NCBI GenBank assembly: GCA_039881045.1
Contig: JAYWVB010000024.1
Span: forward strand, 62,001 to 126,000
Direction: 5' to 3'
DNA: 64,000 nucleotides
Source of the DNA: Chaetomium olivaceum
Taxonomy: Eukaryota > Ascomycota > Sordariomycetes > Sordariales > Chaetomiaceae
Shown here: piece by piece, positions 10,540-23,000 of the stretch
Numbering within the stretch: position 1 is the first letter of the stretch
How the letters are laid out: each line of letters starts with the position of its first letter
Notes under the pieces: generated by a model
The model's database searches: none
What the model saw: only the letters and a program-made list of their open reading frames with translations
What the model was told of the DNA's origin: nothing
Made by a program: the position numbers and the translations under genes

Positions 10540-12020
10540 ATGTTTGAGCATACGATTAACACACTCAAATCTCTCTTGAACGACAATGAATGGGCGCCAG
10601 AGGTCGCGGGAATCCTTCCGCTCTCGGCACTCATCGATTTCATTGACGTACCGCGTAAGCTGCACGTTTACCAGCTTGTCGGCGGTGTGCCACTTTGGAG
10701 TTGGCCCGTCACCCCGTCCGGCAGCCGCCTCCTGCTCGCGGTCAAGTCGCCGCGGGATCCGCCCTGTCTAGACCGCTTCGGCGCATCGGCCAGCCTAGAA
10801 GCTCTCGACGGTCGCTATGGCGAGCGCTATTTCGTCAGCAACCCGGAGACACTCCGCCTCGCCATAGAGGCCCAACACGCCGTCCGCGTCAACAACGCGC
10901 ATGCCAACATGAGCAACCGCGACCTTAGGGTGCAAGACCTCGAGGTCGTCTTCGTCTCCAGGAGAGAGCATGAAGGCAGGCGTGATAGACTACCGGCGCG
11001 CTTGGTACATTCCGTCTCGTACATGGCAACGTCGACGCTCGGCTGGGTCGCCCTGCTCGGCTGCTTTGGTGCTGCTGTTATATTCGGCCTCTACCTGGCT
11101 GCTGCCTTCTTCGTCCTCATGCCCCTCACCGGCGCCGTCGTCCACGCCATCTTTTACAGCGGCGGGCCCAGGCGGCTGCTTGTGGCTGACCCGAGCGCCT
11201 ACAACCGTATGGTTTTGGTGGCCGAACATACTAACTCGGCTACCTGGACCGTTTTCTACGGCGAAAGCACCATCGTCAACTCACTAGTTAACCGCCCTCT
11301 GGAACCTACCGACCCCAGTACCAACGCCTTATCCGGCCAGCACAAACTCCTTTCGGCCGTCCTCCAGCTTCTTATTCTTGGCCAATGGGCTCTTGTCATC
11401 GGCGCAGCGGCGACCAAGAACTGGAACTCCTTCTTTATTTGCTTCTGGATCGTCTTCTGCACCACGACCCATGCCTATCTCATCCCGCCGTCGGAACGCG
11501 CTGGCGAATGGCTGCGGAGATGCGCAAATGTTGAGATGCGCCGTTACACCACAACACTCAGCTCGCGTCGTGCGCTGCTAAGTACGTTGGTTGCACTCAA
11601 CCCGGACACCTTCACTGAGCGTGACTCCAAGGAGGACCGGACGAGGCTGTCCCGCGAGGGCACGGCGTGGGCGGACCCTATCCTCAAGCCTTCGGGTAGC
11701 CGAACGGCGTGGGAGGGCGCGATGCGCGAGGCGTTGAACGAGGTGCAAGACCGGGAGCCAAGCGCTATCGTCGCGGAAGAGTCATTCTGCGCGCAGGGCC
11801 GGGTCCCTTCAGTGCCGAGTGGAATGAAAAGTACAAGGGGCCGGACTGTTACTGGAGACCTTTCGTTTCCGAAGGGATATACATGGCTTCCAAGATCAGG
11901 GTTGAAGCGTGTTTGTCAGGGAGAAGGGTCTCCGATTTCCCCGGAATCCCGAACCTCCCGCATGTGGGTAAGCAACCAATAGTAGCGGTTGGACAAACCT
12001 GGAATGACAAAAGGGGATAG
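10540..12020 (+). CDS. Fungal multi-pass membrane protein of unknown function, one frame break
   Basis: About 490 aa, no intron needed. The start chosen is the ATG giving MFEHTINTLKSLL, because upstream codons look non-coding. A soluble N-terminal part (about 150 aa, with GGVPLWSWPVTPSGSRLLLAVK) is followed by two close hydrophobic segments around residues 165-215 (TLGWVALLGCFGAAVIFGLY, then AAFFVLMPLTGAVVHAIF). Two more lie around 270-315 (LLSAVLQLLILGQWALVIGA and FFICFWIVFCTTTHAYLI). The C-terminal part has LVALNPDTF and WADPILKPSGSRTAWE, seen in a widespread ascomycete family without known function. At the G run 11796-11798 the frame breaks. One extra G would join it to GPGPFSAEWNEKYKGPDCYW and then EGIYMASKIR. 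The restored end is uncertain, up to TAG 12018-12020. It lies 620 nt upstream of the HET giant on the same strand. Confidence 0.6.
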
Positions 12021-12641
12021 GGCGCGGACTGCAGCCACCGGCAGGCAAACACATTGGAACAAACCAAGAGAGTGGCACCAAGCCCAACTATTGCCTCACC
12101 CGCGCCACCACCGCTTTAAGCAGCCCATCATTACCTATATGTACGGTCCTGTTACATTGGGCCTCGACCCCGTTGATCAAAACCCCCACGTCCTGTCCCA
12201 GTTATGGGCAAGCTGAAGATCTGCCTGTGGCTTCGTCTCGCAGGATGCAGGCGCTTTTACCCAGTCAATCTGAGTGGACAAAAACCCCTTACACGACGGC
12301 GCAGCCTTTTATTTGTTCATTTGTCGGCGAATCAACGAGCTTTATTAGAAAGGACAGTCAAAGATGCCGCAGCAAGCGAGATAGTTGGCGGCAAGCGCGG
12401 GGTTGGGTTGCGGCGAACAGTTGTCCGGCAGCATTCAGCGAGGCGACTCCCAGCCACGATGGTTTCAATTGCACACGGCATGTGCCCAAAGTCTTTTTTT
12501 TTATTTTTATCTCGCACAAGATCTCTCTGGGCAATCCACATTTTATCGACGTATTTCTCGTATTCTGAGTTTATTGCCCGCCTACGTACATGTAAGGCGA
12601 GTGGGTATCCAACAGTGACTTCAGTCTTGAATCACCCGGCT
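12021..12641. other. Spacer before the HET-TPR gene, nothing recognised
   Basis: The frame of the HET gene is open upstream of 12642, back to 12204, but this part is compositionally different, includes a T-rich stretch (12496-12515), and lacks conserved features. I treat it as leader and promoter. Confidence 0.5.
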
Positions 12642-15600
12642 ATGATGTTGACACAGCCTGAGCTGCCCGGACAACGGCCGCCCTCTTATCGTCCGACCTT
12701 CAAAGTTGATCACACCACCATTGCGGAGGCTTACGCCTACCATGAAGTCCTTGTCCAGAACGTCGCCGAGGCTGTCACCAACGATAAGAAGCGATATGGC
12801 ATGGCCGACCTGTTTGACGGGTCAGATAATGATGGCTCGGATCATTCAGATGCCGGCAGCGACGATGACAGCGATGCTGACTCCCGCGTCGATCAAGGCA
12901 TACATAGACCTGTCCCTTATGTCAAGGTCGGTTTCAACCACCGTCTTATTGCGAACCCTGGGCGACTGTCGCCCGATCACTGTGGAAACTCGGGGTACCG
13001 CGCGGGCTTATGGGGGGTCGATCCCCGGCTCGTCCGCCACCTGACCCGTTCGGATCTTGAGATGGGCTTCCTCTCGCAGCTCGCTCAGCTCTGCCTCCGA
13101 GCACAACTCAGCCCATGTGAGCACGAGCCGTGCGCCCTGCACAAGACCGCCATGACACGCACGGCGCCGCGTTGCGACTGGGTGCCGTTCAGGGAATGGG
13201 CTCTAGTCGCCATGTCGTGCCAGGCCGGGATGGGCGACGAGCACAAGATCTCACAGGCTCATACTCACCTCGCCCGCGCCATCTCGGGATGTTGCATGAT
13301 TCTCAAGAACTGCCTCGACAAGTCTCGCCTGGATTCTCACTTCGTGCCCTTTCTCGACGGGGAATGGGACAAGGCGCGTCGAGTCGACCTCGCCCAAGTC
13401 ACCAACGTCATATATTGGATGGCGCGGGCCCAATCGCACATCGGTATCGGCCCCAAGCGGTTCGGTCGGTGGGACCATAAGCTACTCCCTCCGGCTGTTA
13501 CCATGCCCTCGATTGAAACCGCCGCACTTGCTATTGAGGATATGGGCCTCTGTGAGAACCGTCTGTGGAGCCTGGTCAACGTGAGCGACCGGAAGCAAAG
13601 CGATCTGCCCGATATCATGCTGGCGCTTGACCCGTATAAGCAGAGTCTCGGACACAGCGGCCATGACTTTTGCACGCCCAGCAAGTGCCAGTGGGCGCAG
13701 ATGAACACCACCTCGGTGACCCAACTGCACAAGTGTGGAGGGAGGCCTCAAACCGTCCAACACAAGGTCAAGTCCGGAGCGGAGACTCGGACTGCTGGCG
13801 ACTGCCACCAGATGCATTTCCCGGTCGAGCTGCTCGAGACCGCGTTGGAGCTGGGACAAAGCACCGCGTGGCTGTGCGACGCTGCGAAGTTGACTCAGTC
13901 CAACGACCCTTACATCGCTATTTCCCACGTGTGGTCGGATGGTACCGGCCTCGGTGTGAAGCCGGCGGGTACTGTTAATGGCTGCCTGTTCGAGTTCTTC
14001 GCGCTCGTTGCCCGAGAGCTTGGCTGTACAGGGGTTTGGTGGGACGCCCTGTCAATTCCATACGAGCCGAGAGCTCGCAGCAAGGCGCTAAACATGATGC
14101 ACGCCAATTACGCCAATGCCGCGTATACAGTCGTCCACGACAATTATCTCCTCAACTTTCCCTGGGAGGACGATGGAAGTCCTTGTCTAGCCCTTGTTCT
14201 TTCCACGTGGTTCACGCGCGGATGGACGGCTTTAGAGCTTTCTATGTCGAGGAAGGTTAAGGTCCTGTTCAAAGATCCGACCCGCGAGGACGGGCTGCCC
14301 GCCATCAAGGATTTGGACGACGATGTCCTCGCTCGTGGACCTGCCGGCGCCTCCCGTGCTCACTGGCTGGCCACGACCCTGATCCGTCGGCTCCGGAAGC
14401 CCATCGACAATATTGGCGATCTTCTCGCGATCCTCTCCCCGCGCAGTACGTCCTGGACTCGCGACCGCACCATTATCGCCGCGCTGCTAGCTGGTCTTTC
14501 GGATTGTGATTTCACCGTCGGCGAAAGCCTGATCACGTCCCAGATCCTCAAATATGTGGGAAAGATTCCCTACGCTTGTCTGCTGCACGGGAAGCCGACC
14601 ATGCGTACCCGCGGTGGCTTCTCGTGGTGCCCAGCGACTCTGGATGACATGCCAGTCGAGATCTCGTATGATCCAGACGGCAACATGCTCGAGATTGACG
14701 AGACGGGCGCTGTGGAAGGAAAGTGGCGTTGCCGATCACTACGAGCCACAGACCCGAAAAAGCTCAAACAGTACGGGAATGACCTTGCCGTGGCCGTGAA
14801 GGTTAACGTCGCCCTCCGCCACTGGGAGCGTTGCTTGCTGCTCCGACACCCTCTGGAATCCCCGGGATCTGAGGCGTCCGTCGCACTCCTAGTCATGCCT
14901 ATAAGTGTTGTCCCGTCCGGGCCCATCTTGAAATGCCGGTACATTGGGGCAGTGGTCGAGGATCGGCCATACTGGCCGGAACGCCGTTTCTGGACCATCC
15001 GATTGGGTGGCACCGATGACGGAAAAGAAGGAATGCTTAGCGACACGACGGAAATGCTGATGGAGAAATTCATGCACGATCCGTTGCGTTTTGCAAGGGC
15101 CGGGGTTGTTGCTAAGCACCAACCAAACGAAGATGGCATAGACGACGACACGTCTGTGAGAGGGGATGATGAAGAGATCGAGGCTGCAACGAGGCTTATT
15201 GAGAGAAGAAAAGCCAACGCGGCTAGCACGACGGGGCAAGAACGGAAGGCCCCAAACTGGCTTGGCGGCTTAGAGCTGGTCAAATATCAACCTCCACAAC
15301 CCACAGTCCCACAAATAAGCGGCGCGTTTCCAAAAGAGATTCGCCAACCGCCGCAGATGACCACTGAGCATCTCATCACTGCTCTCAAGGCGAAGAATGA
15401 GGGTGCCTTGAGGTATATTGTGAGAAACGGGATTGACCTCGGAGCGGTCCTCACCCAATCACATCTCAAGAAGCTGGGCGATGTCGGCGAGGAAGAGGCT
15501 CTCTCGAGGATCAAGATGCTCGGAGACATCTATGCTGACAGTGGCAAACCGATCCACGGTCTCAACATGTATCGCCATGTCGTCGACGGTTACGAGGAGC

Positions 15601-18600
15601 TGCTGCGTCGACACATCACGATACGAGACCCACTACATTTCTCATATACCAAGTACTCCCTTGGAAACTTGCATCTGAGGCTCCAAAAGGGCCGGTGGCT
15701 ACGCGGAGGTCCAGCTAGCAGCGACTGTGGGGATTCACATCACCATTTAAGCCACGGGAAGAGGTGCTTTGAGGAGGTGCTCCAAATGTGCGACTCGAGA
15801 ATCAAAAGGGCCGGCCCTCGTTCCGAAGGCGGGACCCGAACCGACGCTCCCGGCATGGGCGAAACTCCTGACAAGGACGAGGCAGCAGCTAAGGCAGCAG
15901 CTAAAGAACACAAAAAAAAGGAAACGGCAAGCCGCATCGAGCTCGTTAATCACATCAAAACCGAGCAGCGATGGTACCAGCTCGAACTCAATGCGATCAC
16001 CGAGCTAATACTGCTGCATGTCGGCCAGTTTGACCTCTTAAATGCCACGCAAACTTACCAACGTGCGCTGAGGAGGTTTGGGTGGAGAGCCGGGGATCGA
16101 ATTGAAGCCCTCAGTGATCCGTGGTCCAGTCGCCACGGCGACTGGGCAGCGGTGTACGAGCGGACGGGCGCCGTATACCAACGGGCTCTCAAGCGATTCA
16201 GCACCATGTTTCACGGGGACCACGTACTTACTGCTATCACATCTTTCAGTCTCGGCGTTAACTATATGCTGCGCGCGAAGCTCCCCAAGGCGGAAGAACA
16301 ACTCACCCGTGCTGAAGGTTTTTGCGAAGCACTTCAGCCGTCTATCGTCGTTGTCGTCGTCGGCGGCGGCGGAAGACGATTCCCGAGGCTTGGATGATGA
16401 AGAGAACACGCAGCACGCCATCACCTGCCTGACCAGCTATCATCTAGGGATTTTGTTTACTCAACAGGAGAAGTTCGACCAAGCTGCGGAGCAGCTCGGC
16501 CGAGCACAGGTGATTGCCTCCCGATTAGAAAGCGAGGGACTCCGAGACGCCACCATCATCAAGTTATTGGCCATGTGCGCGTCGGGTGACAGCAAACTGC
16601 TTCGCCCCGGCGTCAGCTTCGACGAGGTTGACACGCTTTTTGGGGATGTCTTGAAGAGTGCAGAATCCAAACAACTCAAGACCGATGACATGGCGCGATT
16701 GGTGTTTCGTGCCGAGTTCGGGCGCGCCAAAGTCCTCCACCTTGGGCGGGACAAGGCTCAAGAGGCTATCGCCCTGTGCGAGACAATCATAGAGCTAGCC
16801 AGTTCAAGATCGTATGTGGGGACCTTTGGCGATCCGGATCTCGATATTTGCGAGGCACGAGTCTTTGTCGCGGGTATCCATCGGGCGGTGGGCAAGCTTG
16901 ATACCGCCGAGAAGCGGATCCTACAGGCGTTGGAAGGCTTCCAGAGGCTCAGCGGGGAGCGAGGTCTGTCTTATATACACGCGACTAGGCAGCTCGGTGT
17001 CACCTACGCGTTGAACGACAAAAAACAAAGCCGAAACCGAGTTCCGAAAGGCGTACGAGACCCTCATGGAGACGATGGGCGCCTTCTACACCCCCACGCT
17101 GGAAACAAGCCTACAACTTGGCCGCCTGTACCTTGAGAAGAGAGAGCTGAACAGGGCCGAGGAAGCGTGCAAGCGAGCATATGAGGGATTTGGCAAGTTC
17201 TTGGGGTCTGGGGACCGATTGACGGCCGACGCTGGTCAAGCGCTGGGCGCTGTCTACTTTGAAAAGGGTATGCTGAGCAAATCCCAGAGCTTGTACAGTG
17301 AGGCATTCTCCATTCTTGATCCGAAGGCCATGGAATTTCTCATGAATAAAAAGGCCGCTCTAAGGCGGCGAAGGAGCGGGAAGATGGAAGCGGAACCTCT
17401 TCTGACTGATACGGCTACGCTACACTGCGCTATGGATCTAGCCAAGGTGTGTGCTGTCTTCCGAGACGAAGAAAACAAACTGAAGGCCGGCCAGCTGTTT
17501 GGACTGACCGTGAGAGGATTTGAGTCTGCTGGTCAAGCGCAATCTCTCAGTGGGCTCGAGGCAAAGTTGAACCTGGGCCGCTTCTACCAGGAACAGAGGA
17601 TGTTTGAGCAGGCCAAGACATCCATCAAGGAAGCGCGCGCCGGATTTAGACAGCTGTCATCGGCAAAGTCCATCGGCATTATGGGCAACAAGAATGTACA
17701 AGACGCCGAGGTAAAATGCGCCGAAGCCGATTTAGCCTTTGGGCAGCTTATTCTGGGCAAGAAACAAAACTGGCGGGATCATGGCAGCAGCAGCAGCCGG
17801 AACAACAGCGAAGATATGGATCTGACCGCGAGTGACAATGAAGACGACGATATCGATGGCTTGAAACTCATCAAGAACTCCTGTAAAAGGTTGGGGGAGC
17901 TTCTGGGGAAGGACGCCCCACTTACCCTAGAAGCGTATACCACCCTCGGCGAGCTCTATCTCCAAGACGTCGACGATCTCGACAATGGGCAAGGGGAGCG
18001 CATGCTCGAGTCGGTACTCAATTCCTACACCGACGATGCAAATCTCTCCCCGGGGCACCCGAAGAAGTTGCGAGTAATGGAGGTTCTCATCGACTTCTAC
18101 AGTCGCCAGGGTGATGCAGACAAAACGGACACAATGAAAACCAAGTTGTGGAAAGAGTTGGTGGCCTCATATGGCGTCGACCTCGCGGCGATGATTATGC
18201 ACATGACAAACCTGAGGCGTGGAACTGGGGACCACGCCAACGATGATGACGTTGGAGGCGACGATGCAGAGGATGGTGGCTCGCACAGCAGCAATGCGGA
18301 CTCGCCATCTCAATGTTCGAATCCCTCCAACTTTGACTCCGACGATGAAGGGATTCACACGCGGTACGAACCTACCTGTTACGACAAGTTAGGTGCGCGT
18401 GACCAGGGCAGCAGAGTTGAACAGACGAAACCGCCGTTCTCGCCAAGCACAGCGTCCACAGAGACTCTCATTTCCAGTGGGAACGCGGGGGGACTAAGAA
18501 GCTTATTTCTCTGCACAGCGGTGCTTACGGTTCCGAAGCCCTCGCAGATTGTGACCAAGGCAGAGCCCTTGAGGGTAAAAGCAGACACGTCCCCCGAGAA

Positions 18601-18922
18601 GGACTCGGTCAATTCCAGTTCCAAGGCCGACCAGATCGACGGCATCTCCCCAAAATGTCTGATCTGCAGAGTAGCACCATATTCCACCCAAACAGCGCTC
18701 GATGATCACGTACGGCATTACGCAGATGTCGAAAAGAACCATAAATCACTGTGGGAGCAAAGTCTAGACTGTCCGAGGTGCGGGGAGACAGTCGATAGTT
18801 TAGTGCAGCACCTGCCTAAACATCCCAGGTTTCTGTTCACGTGCCTTTTGTGTCATGACCTTCTCATCAACGCCTCGAACTTCGAATCGCACTTGGCTCA
18901 GAACCATCCCTGGAAAGTCTAG
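12642..18922 (+). CDS. Giant HET-domain protein with TPR array and C-terminal C2H2 zinc fingers (~2,090 aa), two homopolymer frame breaks
   Basis: Start at the first of two adjacent ATGs (MMLTQPELPG). Residues ~60-85 form an acidic Asp/Ser tract. The HET domain lies at ~423-545: NDPYIAISHVWSDGTG, then CTGVWWDALSIPYEPRARSK, then YANAAYTVVHDNYLL and TRGWTALELSMS. After a linker, TPR-like helix pairs run from ~950 to ~1,850 (for example LGDIYADSGKPIHGLNMYRH, LGRLYLEKRELNRAEEACKR, LGAVYFEKGMLSKSQSLYSE). The C-terminus (~2,004-2,090) has three zinc-finger-like motifs: CLIC...H...H, CPRCGETVDSLVQHLPKH and CLLC...HLAQNH. Two single-base slips must be crossed: the T run 16319-16323 (four Ts restore the frame) and the A run 17020-17025 (five As restore it). 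HET proteins trigger regulated cell death in non-self recognition. The TPRs would be the sensor; no NACHT or NB-ARC is present. Confidence 0.85.
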
Positions 18923-19972
18923 CTGGGGTGTTGTTAAACAGACCACAGGTCTTCCACGCACGCTCTCGATTTAAAAGGTTGGAATGAGGTGTCATGAGCT
19001 CTCAGACCAGGGGTTTCGTTTGTGTATTATTCTATAATAGGTTACGGTTTTCTTGTCTTCCCTCAAATTGCTTAGCAATGTACATAGGTACTTTACGCAC
19101 AATTCAGGCGCACAGAGTTGCCCCTCATTTTAATCGATATCTCGGGCTCTCTTTGGAATGACGGGTCTCGCTGCGTACTGTATGATTTATTCAAAGTTTG
19201 CTAACGCTGAGCTTCCCGAAAGTTCCCGGTCCGCCGAAATATCATCATCACCTACGCTCCTGATGGGCCCGGCTAAAAATACAAGCAGCCCAAGGGTAGG
19301 GCGGGGAGAGAGATTTGGCGTGCACTCAGAGACCTTCCAGTGTAGAGTACCTCCCTGAGAATGGGTACGAAAACCTCTTCGAATCCGCTAACGCTATTAG
19401 GGCGTTGACGAGATTAACCTGCCGATGGGCTGTTGATAGACAGGGTGCCAACTTCCCTCCGGACATCGGGCGTCCTCTTGCCTGAATGTGGTTGATACGA
19501 TTTCGACGGGAGTCATAGGTAAGTGAAAGGATTGAGAAGTGCAAGGTTACAACACACCTCACGGCAACCCCACGGCAGATGCAAGGCTTACCTTACAAAA
19601 ATGTGGCGTTATCGGCTTTCTTTAGCATAGATACCACCTACCTAGGTACCTAAGGTACCTAACTTTGACTCCACCACCGACTAAGTTGCTTTTCATTAGT
19701 GGGAGATACTATTGCCACCCACCGCGTGCAAAAGGGGCTAATAGTTCATTGCGTGAGGGATTATTGATTGAATGATCTAGGCACCTTTTCACATCTTCGA
19801 GGGGCTGGTTTTGGCACATCGCGGAGCCGCTCCTCTCTGACACGCTGGCCCATCTGTCTTGCTACAAACAACAGGCGAGTGCCCTGCACGGTCCCCAGCC
19901 ATCCATCGTTGCTGCATTACGCTCCCATCTGCGACTGGAAAAACAAGCTTGAATGGTACCAAGATTCAGCGG
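18923..19972. other. Convergent intergenic stretch
   Basis: Lies between the 3' ends of the HET giant and the coiled-coil gene. It holds no supported gene. Around 19636-19662 there are overlapping copies of the palindromic motif TAGGTACCT, which recurs across the window. Confidence 0.5.
19636..19662. repeat. Overlapping TAGGTACCT palindromes
   Basis: CCTAGGTACC followed at once by TAAGGTACCT, part of a dispersed 8-10 bp palindromic motif found repeatedly in intergenic DNA of the window (for example 23651, 33053, 40021 and 48882). Confidence 0.6.
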
Positions 19973-22058
19973 CTAATATGCGGCCTTAATCGCATGCTGG
20001 GTCATGTATTCGACGCGACCCACAATGTTGGGTCGCATGTTGGCATCAGTCATGTCCGCCAGGGCCCTGATCTCGAGCATGGACGTCTGGCACCAAGTCG
20101 AAAATTCGGTGCTCTTGGCCTCCCAATCTTTGTCCTGCGTGGCTGCGAGAGCCTCCATCTTCGAAATAGCGGGTACGATGTAGTCCATGGAGACCTTGAC
20201 GAAGGTGCTGGAAATGTCGCGAATCGCCGAGAAACTGCTCTGGATGTGGAGGGCTTTGGCGAGGATCCTCTGGAGTCGTGCTGTTAGCTTCCTTCAAGTT
20301 CCAGATACTAAAAGATAGTTATGCATCGTACCTTCTTGCTCGTCTTCCCAACTTTGAACGAGTCATTGACCTCCCCGTCGGCGCCGTCTTCGCCCACCCC
20401 GGCGCTCTGCTTGATCGGATCCAAGAAATCTTTGACATCCCCCTCCACACCTGTGGACACCTCCACAAGGATAGCGTTGAAGAACTGCACCAACTGACTG
20501 ACGTGCTCCTTGAGAGCTGCGAGTTGCTCAGTGGATCTGTCCAGGATATTGAAGATGGCGGTCTGTTTATCCATACATGTTAGTATGTGCACCGTTGAAA
20601 CAAAACTTAATTAACAACCAGGAGAAAGGGCTGGGAGATGAGGGTCGTACCAGTTCCATTTTTGCCGCGCCGAGACGCTTCAGCTGCTCCGTAGTTTCGG
20701 CAAGCTTAGCCTTTGCGTCACTGTGTTGGCCGAGTCGTTTCGTCAGGTCTTCTCTAGCCTGCTCGATCTCGGCCCTGAGCTTCTCCTCTCGGGTGGTTGC
20801 AAGCTTGAGTCGGTCCTCGGCACGTTGACGAGCCAAATCACGTTCAGCCTGCTTCTTCGTCACATACTCATCCCGCTGGCGTTTTAGTTCATTGAATCGA
20901 GCAGTCCGAGCCTCATACTCCTTCTTGCTCTCACCAACCAGCGCCTTCCACCCTTCGTTCCAACCCTTTTTTATCACCCCGACAGCTCCCCCCTCTGTTC
21001 GGTATCTCATATTAGCAAAGAAAAGGCGAAACAAGCCTAACCCGGGAACTGATGGCTGGGTGAGTAGGTACCTACTTCTTTCCGGAGGTTGCATGGCGGC
21101 GACGGCCCTTTCGGCGTTCTCTAGCTCTTCTTGGATGGGGGGGTCGGGAATGGGAGGCTGCTCCAGCAATATCTCGACCTCTCTCTTGGCCGATTCAATC
21201 TCCGCTTTCGTCTCGGCGAGCTGCCTTTTTTTTTCATCCGCAATTTCCCGGGCTAACGTCTCTTCATCCATGTGAAGCTTCTCAGTTTGTTGGACAATTT
21301 TCCTGTCGAGCGCCGTCTGGTTGAGCCCAGCTTTTGCTTGACCTAGAATGCATCAAGCGTCAGTAATGGCCCACTCGACCTCAACATTGATACCCGCCCG
21401 TCCAGCGATGGGAACAGTGAAGACAGTCCAGGAAAGAAAAAGGCAGGGTACATATATACATACCTCTGCCCTCGGTAGCGTTATTTTTCAAGCAAGCGAT
21501 GACCAAGTACCAGAACTCAAACTTATCACATAGCTGCTTGATATTCATGAGGCACGACTTAGCGCACGTTTCGACTTTCTTGATCTCAGGTAGCAGGTGG
21601 GTCTTCGCATCGTCAATGTCCTCGAGCAAATCAATGATGAAAGCCACGCTGCCATTATCCTGGATCATGCGTTCCGAAGTTTTCTGGATCTGGGCCATGG
21701 TTTCCTGGGATTTCACAAAGGCTTGACGGCCTTGTTCGCTGCAGTATTCGAGGTTGCTGTGGAAGAGTTTATGTGGTAGCATCTCGACGATAACCCCCTT
21801 GTCTCCTTTGATCTCGCGAGATGCGACTTCCAGACCAGCTGCGGCACCATGGGAGGCTGTTTTTAGGAGAATGGCCATGATGCAGACGGCAGCGGGGGCC
21901 GCCTCTAGGGAAGCCGCCCATTTCGCGCTTTGCAGCGCTTGGCGTGTGTTGAGACTCTCGATCTCCTGAGCGGCAAAATCCTGGATAGTCATGGCATACT
22001 GATCGCGAGGGCTCAGTTCATGGGCGGCCCGCACCGGGACAGGTCGAACGGTTGCCAT
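19973..22058 (-). CDS. Helical coiled-coil protein of unknown function (~604 aa)
   Basis: Four exons: 22058-21464, 21342-20651, 20562-20332 and 20269-19973. All junctions have GT...AG and consistent phase, and one intron has a CTAAC branch site. Within exon 2 a further in-frame 69-nt intron ending GCTAATATGAG (about 21066-20998) is possible; without it a short hydrophobic insert LGLFRLFFAN is read through. The first ~200 aa are helical and contain a rather hydrophobic segment, AAPAAVCIMAILLKTASHGA, then SCLMNIKQLCDKFEFWYLVI. The middle ~180 aa are a charged coiled coil (EYEARTARFNELKRQRDEYV and following). The C-terminal ~180 aa are helical again. No named domain was recognised. A long helical bundle with one hydrophobic hairpin recalls alpha-helical pore-forming proteins, but this is only an architectural resemblance. 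No signal peptide is seen, so it is probably intracellular. Confidence 0.7.
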
Positions 22059-22972
22059 GTCGTCGGAATAATCAGGAGAAGTTTTTGTTTGGAGAAAAAG
22101 AGGGGGGCAATAATAGAAGCTTTAACAAAACTCCTTGGTTGTTTAGGAGCCACCCCAAATCTCATGGCCGGGAATCGAGTTCATATCATTTTGAACGACG
22201 GTTCCACATGTCACGCTCGAGAGACTGGGCCTTGATTCACTTGGGCAACGGCCAACAAAATCATCTCGCCCATAGACGCGTATGCCAATCCAAGCAAGGC
22301 AGGAAGCGCATCAGGGCTGTAATTCACTTACTTCCGTTGGCCACTTTGATCGCTGGTGCATGCCTGCATGATCTGATTGGCGTCTTTCTGGGGTTGGTTC
22401 CAATGCGCTCAATTCTTTCGTGATCTGCAGGCGACGTCCCTCTTGGCTGCCAGTGCCAGTGGCTAGCTGAGTCCTGACTGTTGGGCCGCAGGATCATGCA
22501 GCGTCAACCCATGAGAAGCCGCTGCATCAGCCTCGACTCGAACGAATTCCTTTTTCCGCCTATTCGGGTGCCCACCACTGTGTATTCTATTGGCAGGGAC
22601 TAATTCGGGCAGCAACGTTCAGCCTCAAAGCCCCGACGACCATTCATTGAACACACAATGAGCTCTTGGTAGTGGGAGACGCACGCTGGCCGCGAGACCG
22701 AAGCCCGACCAAGATGTGGACGCATGTCTCATCACCAATCGTCAGTCACCCCGTCGCACCTCCATGCTCGGCTATCACTGCAACCATCAGAGGAACATGT
22801 CCCCCATTTGTGCCTAACCATCCCATAGTCACCCAAGCGGACCAGCAGGCCAATTGCGTGTAAACCAGCCCCAGTTACTTCAGTCCGCACTGGATCGGGT
22901 AAATCGCGTTGCGATGACTGGATTGATTCAATGCAATGTCCCTGCATGCCTAGCTGAATAAGAACGGAAAGA

Positions 22973-23000
22973 GGGTGCGGGGGTGGGGGTCGGGGGCGGG
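22973..23000 (+). repeat. G-quadruplex-type motif
   Basis: Five G runs (3, 5, 5, 5 and 3 Gs) separated by loops of 1-3 nt in 28 nt on the plus strand. This meets the usual pattern of four runs of three or more Gs with loops up to seven. It is intergenic, about 900 nt upstream of the coiled-coil gene's start. Any role is speculation. Confidence 0.7.
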
